Source: Limisphaera sp049537155 (lineage in GTDB: Bacteria; Verrucomicrobiota; Verrucomicrobiia; Limisphaerales; Limisphaeraceae). From it: a stretch of 64,000 nucleotides of DNA. Every line of letters starts with the position of its first letter. Positions within the stretch are counted from its first letter, which is position 1. The notes under the pieces are model-generated. The model searched no databases. It was given only the letters and a program-made list of their open reading frames with translations, and was not told where the DNA came from. The position numbers and the translations under genes are program-made. Shown one piece after another: positions 8,711-16,442 of this stretch. The stretch lies in contig NZ_JBMVQZ010000016.1 in assembly GCF_049537155.1 (NCBI RefSeq), positions 13,407-77,406 of the forward strand. Direction: 5' to 3'.

Positions 8711-11134
8711 TCAAACCTTGAACCCCAACTGTTCACCCAGTCGCCGGAAATGTTCCCGCCACTGTTGAGCGGCGGGATCGCCCCGGGCGGCCTTGTCCTC
8801 CCAACCGGGCGCGACCTCTTTCAACAGGTGAAAATAGAGATTCTGGGTTTTCCACAAATTGACCTCCACGCCCATTCGGTGGACCAGTTCGGCCAGGTCG
8901 GCGGTGCGTGCCAGGCGGTTCAGATCCTCCGGGTTCCGGGTCAACCGCTCGAGCTGCCGGTCCAGCTGGGCCTTGATGGCGTAGCCGAGGGCCTCTCCGT
9001 GTTGTTCGATGTTGAGGCTTTCGCCGTTGTCCAGGAGGATGCGGATCTGCTGAGGATCGGCGTCGTCGGCTTCGAACTGTCGTCTGAGCTCGCAGGCCAG
9101 GATGTAATCGGCGGTGTTTTGGAGCGGGGCGGGCAGGCGGGCGCCAATGGTTTTGAGGAACCGGATGAGGGGCATGTACTGATCGAGGATCTGGCGGTAG
9201 TGGGTTTCGATGTTCTGGGCGGTGCTGGCCAGGATTTGTTGGAGGACCTTGCGCTGTTCGTCCCGGAACAGGTTCTTCAGGGAGTAATTCGATTCGCCGA
9301 AGTGCCGGTCCATCAGCCGGATGACCTCGGGGAAATCGGCCCGGCCGAAGGCCTCTCCCAGTTCCCGGAGCAGTTGTGCGTAGGCGTCGTCGCCCTGGTA
9401 CTCGCGCACGCCACAATTGACGTTGTGATCGCCGAGGTGCAGGGCGGCATAACTGATGCGATCGGCGGCCCGTGTCGTCTCGAAGATCACCCGGGTCCGA
9501 CCCATCACCAGCCGCGCCCGCCCGGCGGTGAGCACATGGCGGTCTTCTTGTTCGAAGGTGTAGGCGTAGATCCTGGCGCGATCCGGGTAGTCCTCGAAAA
9601 GCGAACTGACGGCGAAATGGGCGCCGAGCTTCTCCCGGTCGACGATGGCGGGTTTGACGAACTTCTCGTACACCACGCGGCCGTTCCGGTGTTCCCGGAT
9701 GTTGCTGGGGGCCTTCTCGAGTCTGGCCAGAAACTCCGGTTCCAGGTCCTCGCCGAACACGTTTTGTGCCAGTTGGACGACGCGCCCGGCGTACTGCAGG
9801 ATCTGCACAGTTTCCAAGCCGGAGATCTCGTCGAAGAACCATCCGCAGCTCGTGTACATCAACATGGCATGGCGCTGCAACTCCAGCAGGCGCAGGCAGG
9901 TGACCTGCTCCTCGCCGGTGAGCGCGCGGCGGGCCTGTTGTTCCATGAATCGGTTCACCCGCTCCTCCGCACGGTCGAGGATGACGTCGATGTAGGCGTC
10001 CCGGGCCTGCCAGGGGTCGGCAAAGAACTCGGCCGCGCGCTGCTCGTAGGCCGGTGTCAGACGGTCGCGCAACCAATCCAACGCCTCGCGCAGGGGCTGC
10101 CGCCAATGTTGTCGCCAGCCGGGTCGGCCCCCGCTGTTGCAGCCACAGTCGGCGTACCATCGCCGCACCCCGTGTGGACAACTCCAGGCGCTGGGCTCAT
10201 GGATCTGGACCTCGTGGGTGGGCGGGTGTTTTTCGAGGAACTCGGCGTAATTGGTCAATCGCGCCAGTCCGTTTTCCTCGATATGGCGAAGGGCGTAGGC
10301 CAGGGCCATTTCACCGAAGCGATGGTGGTGTCCGTAGGACTCTCCGTCGGTGGCGATGTGCATGAGTTGTGGATGCCCGCGGCTGTGGTCGAAGCCGTCC
10401 ATGAGTCGCTCGGCGAAGACCAACCCGTCGTTGAGCAGCCGTTCGAATGCGACGGCCTTGGACACTGGTGCGTCATAGAAGAAAAGAGCGATGCTGCGTC
10501 CGGACGGTAGCCGCGCCAGATATGCCTGCGAGGGATCGATGCGTCCGCCGCTGACGTCCCGCCAATCGGAGGTGCCGATGGGGCGGACCCGCGCGGCCTG
10601 GAACGGCGAGAGAATGGTGAAGGTGATCCCGTGTTCCGCCAGCACTTCCAGGCTCTCCGTGTCCACGGCGCATTCGGGCAACCAGAGTCCCTCGGGCTTG
10701 CGACCGAAGTAGTATTCGAAAGCGCGGATCCCCCAACGGACCTGGGTGACCTTGTCCCTCCGATTGGCCAGCGGCAGGATCATGTGGTTGTAGGCCTGGG
10801 CCAGGGCGGAACCGTGTCCGGCGTAGCGGCTGCGGCTTTGATGGTCCGCGGCCACCACGGCGGCCAGGATATCGGGGGCATTGTCCTTCATCCAGGCCAG
10901 CAGGGGGGGGCCAAAATTGAAACTGATGCGCTCGAAATTGTTGACGATATCCACGATTCGGCCCTCACCATCCAATACGCGTGCGGTGGTGTTGGGGGCA
11001 TAACATTCGGCGGTGATCCGCTCGTTCCAATCGTGATAGGGATAGGCGGAATCCTGGAGTTCCACCGCTTCCAGCCAGGGATTTTCCCGCGGCGGCTGAT
11101 AGAAATGGCCGTGAATGCAAAGGTAACGATCCAT
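8711..11134 (-). CDS. GH57-family (DUF3536-type) alpha-amylase/alpha-mannosidase-like protein
   Basis: This 807-residue protein belongs to the glycoside hydrolase 57 superfamily with the DUF3536 C-terminal half. The N-terminus has the GH57 hallmark IHGHFYQPPRENPWLEA. It is followed by YHDWNERITAECYAPN, GLWLPECAVDTESLEVLAE (the WLPEC segment carries the expected catalytic glutamate) and HIATDGESYGHHHRFGEMAL (the expected acid/base aspartate). GH57 enzymes act on alpha-glucans as amylases, 4-alpha-glucanotransferases or branching enzymes. The precise reaction of this subfamily is not established, so none is assigned. The ATG at 11134 has GAGGAAG nine bases upstream and matches the homology start. 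It sits inside the glgE-treZ operon, immediately after a GlgB-like protein lacking catalytic residues, and could supply activity on branched glucan that the neighbour appears to lack. Confidence 0.85.
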   Translation of the reverse strand: MDRYLCIHGHFYQPPRENPWLEAVELQDSAYPYHDWNERITAECYAPNTTARVLDGEGRIVDIVNNFERISFNFGPPLLAWMKDNAPDILAAVVAADHQSRSRYAGHGSALAQAYNHMILPLANRRDKVTQVRWGIRAFEYYFGRKPEGLWLPECAVDTESLEVLAEHGITFTILSPFQAARVRPIGTSDWRDVSGGRIDPSQAYLARLPSGRSIALFFYDAPVSKAVAFERLLNDGLVFAERLMDGFDHSRGHPQLMHIATDGESYGHHHRFGEMALAYALRHIEENGLARLTNYAEFLEKHPPTHEVQIHEPSAWSCPHGVRRWYADCGCNSGGRPGWRQHWRQPLREALDWLRDRLTPAYEQRAAEFFADPWQARDAYIDVILDRAEERVNRFMEQQARRALTGEEQVTCLRLLELQRHAMLMYTSCGWFFDEISGLETVQILQYAGRVVQLAQNVFGEDLEPEFLARLEKAPSNIREHRNGRVVYEKFVKPAIVDREKLGAHFAVSSLFEDYPDRARIYAYTFEQEDRHVLTAGRARLVMGRTRVIFETTRAADRISYAALHLGDHNVNCGVREYQGDDAYAQLLRELGEAFGRADFPEVIRLMDRHFGESNYSLKNLFRDEQRKVLQQILASTAQNIETHYRQILDQYMPLIRFLKTIGARLPAPLQNTADYILACELRRQFEADDADPQQIRILLDNGESLNIEQHGEALGYAIKAQLDRQLERLTRNPEDLNRLARTADLAELVHRMGVEVNLWKTQNLYFHLLKEVAPGWEDKAARGDPAAQQWREHFRRLGEQLGFKV

Positions 11135-11157
11135 ATGAAAACACTTCCTCAAACAGA

Positions 11158-13044
11158 TTAAAAGACCACGGCGGCCAGCGGCGGCAGAGTGACGACCACG
11201 CTGTGCGGCTGTCCGTGCCAGGGGATGGGAAAGGCGTCCACTCCGCCGAAGTTACCCCTGCCCTGCCCTCCGTACTCGGGAGCGTCGCTGTTGAAGATCT
11301 CGCGCCACGTGCCCGGGCGCGGGACGCCCAGTCTTCTTCCCTGCCGGAGCACGGGCGTGAAGTTGCAGGTCACCAGCAAAACTTCGCCGGTTTGAGGATC
11401 CTTACGCAACCAGGAGAGAGTGCTCTCGTCCCGGTCGTGAGGGTCCACCCATTGGAAACCCTCCGGATGGTCGTCGGTTGCATGAAGGGCCGGATGGTTG
11501 CGGTACAGCCCGTTCAACGTGCCGACGAGTTTCTGCAGTCCGTTGTGCGGATTGCCGTCGGCGATCAGGTGCCAATCCAGGCTGGTATCCGGCCGCCAGG
11601 ATTGCCACTGGCCGAATTCGCCGCCCATGAACAGGAGTTTCTTGCCCGGCTGGAAAAACAGACAGGCAAGGAGCAGGCGCAAGTGGGCGAATTTGGATCC
11701 CGGATCGCCGTGCATGCGCGCCAGTAACGAGGGCCCTCCGGGAGAGGCGTCCGCATGGGAGAGAGGCAGCAGGAGGTTCGGCCGGAAGGGTGCTTCCAGG
11801 CGGCGGGTGAGCAGTTCATGGCAGAACTTGCGGTGGAGCGGGTCGCGGCTCAGATAGTCCAAAAGATCGGCTGCAAAGCCGGCGTCCCATTCCCGTCCGA
11901 ACCCCAGGCCGCCCAAATGAACCGGTCGGGCGACCTGCAGCCGGCCGCCGGTCTCGGCTGCCATGGTCAGCGCGCCGGGGCACTCGCGGGAGACGATCTG
12001 GTTGAGCTGCCGGAGGAAGGTGATGGCTGCGGGGTCTTCGCTCCCCGGGGTCGGGCCGCCGTGCTCCCCGGCGGGCTCCAACAACCGGCTCAACCGGCCC
12101 AGACGCAGTGCGTCTCCGTGATAATGCTCCAGCCAGAAAACCGCGCTGCTGAGGAGAAAGCTCCGCACCTCCGGGCGGCTGAAATCGAAGCGCACGGAAC
12201 CCTGTCCGCCCAAGGGATCGGCCGGTACCGTCTCGTAAAGAGGTGCGACATCGAACCTGCCGTGTCCGAAGGGGGCGGCATCGAATCGCCACGCCACCCA
12301 GTCGAACACGACGCCGACACCGGCCCGATGCAGGGTGTCCACCAGTTCCATCAGTTCCTCGGGAGAGCCGTGTCGCGCGGTCGGGGCGAAGAAGCTCAGC
12401 GGTTGGTATCCCAGGGAAGCGTCTTCGGTATGCTCGGTGATCGGCAGCAACTCGACATGAGTAAAGCCGTGATGGTGCACATAGTCGGCCAGGCGCGGTG
12501 CGAGCTCGCGATACGTCGGGCGCCGATTTCCCTCCTCGGGCACACGCATCCATGAGCCCAGATGGACCTCGTAGATGGAAACCGGCCTGGCAGGGGACTG
12601 GGCCTCTGCGCGGGTGCGCATCCAGTGGGCGTCCTTCCACGAAAAGTGGGGCACACCGACGACCGAGACCGGCTCGCCGCCAAGTTCCTGGCGAAAGGCA
12701 AACGGATCCAGCTTGTCCACGCCCCGGACGCTCACGCGGGGCACAACATGGAAGCGGTACTTTGCGCCAGGTCCCACGCCGGGGACGAACCCGGTCCAAA
12801 AACCGGTTCCGCCCCAGGGCTGGAGCGGGTGAGAGTGCGGGGTCCAACGGTTGAAGTCGCCGGTTACGGATACCCGTGCCGCCCGAGGCGCCCAAACGGC
12901 AAAATGGGTTCCGGGCGTGCCCTGGTAAACGGTTGGGCGGGCGCCCAGTTTTTGCCAGGCACGGCACCAGGTGCCGGAGCGAAATGCTTCCCACTCGGCG
13001 GGTTCCAGCCAGGAAGCGAGTTGTACGAGAGTCGATTCACTCAT
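11158..13044 (-). CDS. GlgB-like protein with degenerate catalytic site (probable pseudo-branching enzyme)
   Basis: The 628-residue protein has the full GlgB layout: a CBM48-like domain (about 40-130), IYEVHLGSW at 157, FTHVELLPITEH at 194, then GGLGFGREWDAGF, PGKKLLFMGGEFGQW and a C-terminal beta domain. The catalytic regions are altered. Region II, normally G-[LF]-R-V-D-A-V, reads ALRLGRLS, so the nucleophile Asp is G316 (codon GGC at 12099-12097). Region IV, normally LPLSHDEV, reads LPLSHADA, so the transition-state Asp is A431 (codon GCG at 11754-11752). Region I, normally LDWVPAHF, reads FDWVAWRF. The acid/base Glu appears to remain as E364 (MAAETGG). The frame is intact over full length. 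The ATG at 13044 overlaps the treS-mak stop as ATGA; the open frame further upstream lies inside treS-mak. In related operons this position holds active GlgB partnering GlgE. Here it may be a glucan-binding or regulatory subunit, which is inference. Confidence 0.85.
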   Translation of the reverse strand: MSESTLVQLASWLEPAEWEAFRSGTWCRAWQKLGARPTVYQGTPGTHFAVWAPRAARVSVTGDFNRWTPHSHPLQPWGGTGFWTGFVPGVGPGAKYRFHVVPRVSVRGVDKLDPFAFRQELGGEPVSVVGVPHFSWKDAHWMRTRAEAQSPARPVSIYEVHLGSWMRVPEEGNRRPTYRELAPRLADYVHHHGFTHVELLPITEHTEDASLGYQPLSFFAPTARHGSPEELMELVDTLHRAGVGVVFDWVAWRFDAAPFGHGRFDVAPLYETVPADPLGGQGSVRFDFSRPEVRSFLLSSAVFWLEHYHGDALRLGRLSRLLEPAGEHGGPTPGSEDPAAITFLRQLNQIVSRECPGALTMAAETGGRLQVARPVHLGGLGFGREWDAGFAADLLDYLSRDPLHRKFCHELLTRRLEAPFRPNLLLPLSHADASPGGPSLLARMHGDPGSKFAHLRLLLACLFFQPGKKLLFMGGEFGQWQSWRPDTSLDWHLIADGNPHNGLQKLVGTLNGLYRNHPALHATDDHPEGFQWVDPHDRDESTLSWLRKDPQTGEVLLVTCNFTPVLRQGRRLGVPRPGTWREIFNSDAPEYGGQGRGNFGGVDAFPIPWHGQPHSVVVTLPPLAAVVF

Positions 13045-16000
13045 GGCCGGGCTTCTTCCGGAAGCAGCTGCAGGATTCCCTGCAGGGGGATCCGGATCCA
13101 ATCCGGTCGGTTGTTCAGTTCGTAGGCCAGTTCGTACACGGCTTTGTTGAGCAGGTAGGCTTCCAGCATGAGGGCCAGGTCTTCTTCGGACGGGGGCAGC
13201 AGTTGAGCGGGCTGGATCTGGTCGAGGTACGCCTGCAGGTAGACCGCGCTGACGGTTTGCACCCAGAACTTCACCCAGGGTTGGTAGCGGGGCCGCTGCT
13301 CCGGCTGGAGGCCACCTCGCTGGATGTGCTCTTCCAGCCCGGCCCATGCGGCGTAGTCGAAGGAACGCAGCATGCCTGCGACATCCCGCAAGGGCGACCG
13401 TTTGATGCGCCGCTCGCTCAGGGCCAGGGCCGGTTCGCCCTCGAAGTCAATGATGACGAAGTCCTTGCCGGTGTAGAGCACCTGACCGAGGTGATAGTCG
13501 CCGTGACACCGGATCCGGCGCGCCTGAACGCCTTTCTCGTACAAGCGCCGGTACAGTCCGATGATGGCGGGTTCGCGTGCCAGGACCTGCTCGGCCAGCG
13601 GTTGGACTGCGGCGGGCAGGGAGGCCAGCCGGTGCCGGAGCAGCCCCAGGTTTTGCCGGGCCAGGTTTCGCAACGCTTGAAACAGCCCGCGGAGATAGTG
13701 CGGTGTGAACGATTCCGGCGCGAACGCGGGGTCTTCGGTTTCGGAGGCCAGGACCAGGTGAAGAGCGGCGGTGCGTTCACCCAGGAGCCGGGCCAGCTCG
13801 AGGTAGGTGCCGACGGTCTGACCGACCTCTTCCGATACAGCCAGGCGTATCCAGCGCGGCGGCGGTACGGGCTCGGCCGGTGGTACACGGCCCTCATGCA
13901 GGAAAGTGGCGACGCGATCGAAGTACCGCCCCAGTGCGTCCAGGGTGTGGGACCAGGCGTCGCGTGCACCGGGGATGAACCGGTTCAACGTGGCCAGGGT
14001 GATGCGTTGATTGTCCTGTCGGACGAACTCCAGTGCCCCGGCGAGTTGCTGGGCGTACGGGAATTCGCGGGCGGTGAGGAAGTGTGTGATCTCCAGGTCC
14101 GGGTTCACGCCCACGTCGCCGCGGCGGAAGAGTTTCAGGATGAACTTGTCACCATAGAGTACGGATGAATTGCTCTGCTCAGCGCGGGCGGGTTGGGGCT
14201 CGGGCACGGCGGCACCCTCCAGGAGACGGCGGAACAGGGGCGTGCGCGTGGCGATCAGTTCGCCCCCGGCGGCCCGGATGCGGCTGCGCGAGCCGATCCA
14301 CTCGGCCAGTTTCCGGCAGAAGGCGCGATCCACGAGGGCATCGTGGATGACGCCCTGGTCGGAGGTGCGGGTGAGCTGGAGGTCGCACAACACGGCGGCG
14401 GGGTTGTCCCGGAGCAGTTTTTGAGCAACCTCGTTTTGCGCGAAGGTCAGAGGGACCACGTAGAGGTCGGACTCTCCCTGGGCATAGTCCACCTGAACGA
14501 AGCAGAGCAGTGCGGATCCGTGTTCCAGCGGCATTTCCACCCATTCCCGGAGGTGCAGGCCGGTGACGGGCCGGGCCTTGCCACCGAACCACCGCCGGTG
14601 GGGCAACCACTGTTGGAGGGCGGCCTCGAAGCGTGCGCGGTACGTGTCCTCGACGACCCGGGTCCAGCGGTCCGGGACGGCGAGTGCGGGCCGGACCGCC
14701 CCGGCGGCGGGGGCCTCGGGTCCCGCCAGCCAGGTGAGGACCGCGCTCTTGGGTTCGAGCGAGAACCAGAAAAAGGCGTGGGGGCTCAGGGTCAGGAAGT
14801 AGGGCTTATCCCGGATGACGGGGAATTCCGTGCGGCCGAACAGTTCGACGGGCACGTATCCCCGGAAGGCCGCGAGGTCGAGTTCGACCGCCTGGACAAA
14901 CCGCGACAGGTTCGCCACCACCAGGAGGGTCTCATTCTCGTATCGCAGGAGGTAACTGAGGATCTTGCGGTTTTCCGGGTGGAGGAACTCGCATTTCCCC
15001 TCGCCCAGCGCGCGCCAGCGTTTCCGAAGGGCCAGCAACCGGCGCATCCACCACAGCAGGGAGTGGGGATTGCGCAGTTGGGCCTCCACGTTGACGACCT
15101 CGTAGTGGTATTCCGGGTCGTAAATGACGGGGAGATACAAGCTCTGCGGGTTGGCGCGGGAGAAGCCGGCGTTTTTGTCCGAGCTCCACTGCATGGGGGT
15201 GCGGACCCCGTTGCGGTCGCCCAGGAAGATGTTGTCGCCCATGCCGATTTCGTCGCCGTAGTAGAGGACGGGCGTGCCGGGCAGGGAGAGCAGCAGCGCG
15301 TTCAGCAACTCGATTCGTTTGCGGTCGTTGCCCAGGAGCGGGGCGAGGCGTCTGCGGATGCCGAGGTTGAGCCGGGCCTGATTAACATGGGCATAGGCCC
15401 GGTACATGTAATCGCGCTCCTCGTCGGTGACCATTTCGAGGGTCAACTCGTCATGGTTGCGCAGGAAGAGGGCCCACTGGGCGGTTTCCGGGATGGGGGG
15501 CGTTTGTTCGAGGATGTCCACGATGGGGGTTCGATCCTCCATGCGCAAGGCCATGAAGAGCCGCGGCATGAGCGGGAAATGAAAGGCCATGTGGCATTCG
15601 TCGCCCCGGCCTTCACCGAAGTAGGCCGCGGCGTCCTCGGGCCACTGGTTGGCCTCGGCCAGGAGCATGCGGCCCTGATATTTTTCGTCCACGTGGGCGC
15701 GCAGCTTCTTGAGAAAGGCGTGGGTCTCCGGCAGGTTCTCACAACTGGTGCCCTCGCGTTCGTAGAGGTACGGCACGGCGTCGAGACGGAGCCCGTCCAC
15801 GCCGAGGTCGAGCCAGAAATCCACGACCTTGATGATTTCGCGGTGGACCTCCGGGTTGTCGTAATTGAGGTCGGGCTGGTGCGAGAAGAACCGGTGCCAG
15901 TAGTAGGCGCGTGCGACCGGGTCCCATGCCCAGTTGGAATGTTCCACGTCCTTGAAGATGATGCGGGCCTCCTTGTAACGGTCCGCGGTGTCGCTCCAGA

Positions 16001-16442
16001 CGTAAAAGTTGCGCCAGCGCGATCCCGGCGGGGAACGCCGGGCGCGCTGGAACCACGGGTGCTGGTCGGAGGTGTGGTTGAGAACCAATTCGGTGATGAC
16101 CCGGAGGCCGCGCCGGTGAGCCTCGCGCAGGAAATGTTTGAAATCGGCGAGGGCGCCGTAGATGGGATGCACCCCGTAATAATCGGCGATGTCGTATCCG
16201 TCATCCTTCAGTGGCGAGGGATAGAACGGCAGGAGCCAGACGGCTGTGACGCCGAGGTCCTTGAGATAGTCGAGTTTCTGCGTCAGCCCCTGGAAATCCC
16301 CGATGCCGTCGCCGTTGCTGTCGTAAAAGGCGCGGACATGGACCTCGTAAATGACACCGCTCTTGTACCAGTAAGGCTCGGACGGGAGCGATTCGGAGGA
16401 TACGGTTCGCCTGGCCAAGGCGTTTTTCGGGTTGCTTTTCAC
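13041..16442 (-). CDS. treS: Trehalose synthase / maltokinase fusion (TreS-Mak)
   Basis: This 1133-residue protein joins two enzymes. Residues 1-555 are TreS (GH13), which interconverts trehalose and maltose. Its signatures are VHVRAFYDSNGDGIGDF, LVLNHTSDQHPWFQ, the nucleophile in DGLRLDAVPYLYEREGT, the acid/base Glu in LLAEANQWPEDA and the third Asp in FLRNHDELTLEMV. Residues from about 600 to the end are maltokinase (Pep2-like), which phosphorylates maltose to maltose-1-phosphate. It shows HGDYHLGQVLYTGKDFVIIDFEGEP (catalytic Asp in HGDYH, metal-binding Asp in IDFEGEP), here spanning 13431-13505. Such fusions occur in several bacteria. The start is GTG at 16442, overlapping the glgE stop as GTGA; no earlier start is credible because that frame lies inside glgE. 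Product and neighbour fit: TreS-Mak makes the maltose-1-phosphate that GlgE consumes. Confidence 0.93.
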   Translation of the reverse strand: MKSNPKNALARRTVSSESLPSEPYWYKSGVIYEVHVRAFYDSNGDGIGDFQGLTQKLDYLKDLGVTAVWLLPFYPSPLKDDGYDIADYYGVHPIYGALADFKHFLREAHRRGLRVITELVLNHTSDQHPWFQRARRSPPGSRWRNFYVWSDTADRYKEARIIFKDVEHSNWAWDPVARAYYWHRFFSHQPDLNYDNPEVHREIIKVVDFWLDLGVDGLRLDAVPYLYEREGTSCENLPETHAFLKKLRAHVDEKYQGRMLLAEANQWPEDAAAYFGEGRGDECHMAFHFPLMPRLFMALRMEDRTPIVDILEQTPPIPETAQWALFLRNHDELTLEMVTDEERDYMYRAYAHVNQARLNLGIRRRLAPLLGNDRKRIELLNALLLSLPGTPVLYYGDEIGMGDNIFLGDRNGVRTPMQWSSDKNAGFSRANPQSLYLPVIYDPEYHYEVVNVEAQLRNPHSLLWWMRRLLALRKRWRALGEGKCEFLHPENRKILSYLLRYENETLLVVANLSRFVQAVELDLAAFRGYVPVELFGRTEFPVIRDKPYFLTLSPHAFFWFSLEPKSAVLTWLAGPEAPAAGAVRPALAVPDRWTRVVEDTYRARFEAALQQWLPHRRWFGGKARPVTGLHLREWVEMPLEHGSALLCFVQVDYAQGESDLYVVPLTFAQNEVAQKLLRDNPAAVLCDLQLTRTSDQGVIHDALVDRAFCRKLAEWIGSRSRIRAAGGELIATRTPLFRRLLEGAAVPEPQPARAEQSNSSVLYGDKFILKLFRRGDVGVNPDLEITHFLTAREFPYAQQLAGALEFVRQDNQRITLATLNRFIPGARDAWSHTLDALGRYFDRVATFLHEGRVPPAEPVPPPRWIRLAVSEEVGQTVGTYLELARLLGERTAALHLVLASETEDPAFAPESFTPHYLRGLFQALRNLARQNLGLLRHRLASLPAAVQPLAEQVLAREPAIIGLYRRLYEKGVQARRIRCHGDYHLGQVLYTGKDFVIIDFEGEPALALSERRIKRSPLRDVAGMLRSFDYAAWAGLEEHIQRGGLQPEQRPRYQPWVKFWVQTVSAVYLQAYLDQIQPAQLLPPSEEDLALMLEAYLLNKAVYELAYELNNRPDWIRIPLQGILQLLPEEARP

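Noticed and set aside
13045..13347. N-terminal extension of the GlgB-like protein
   Set aside because: It is out-of-frame reading of the maltokinase end; homology starts at the ATGA overlap at 13044.
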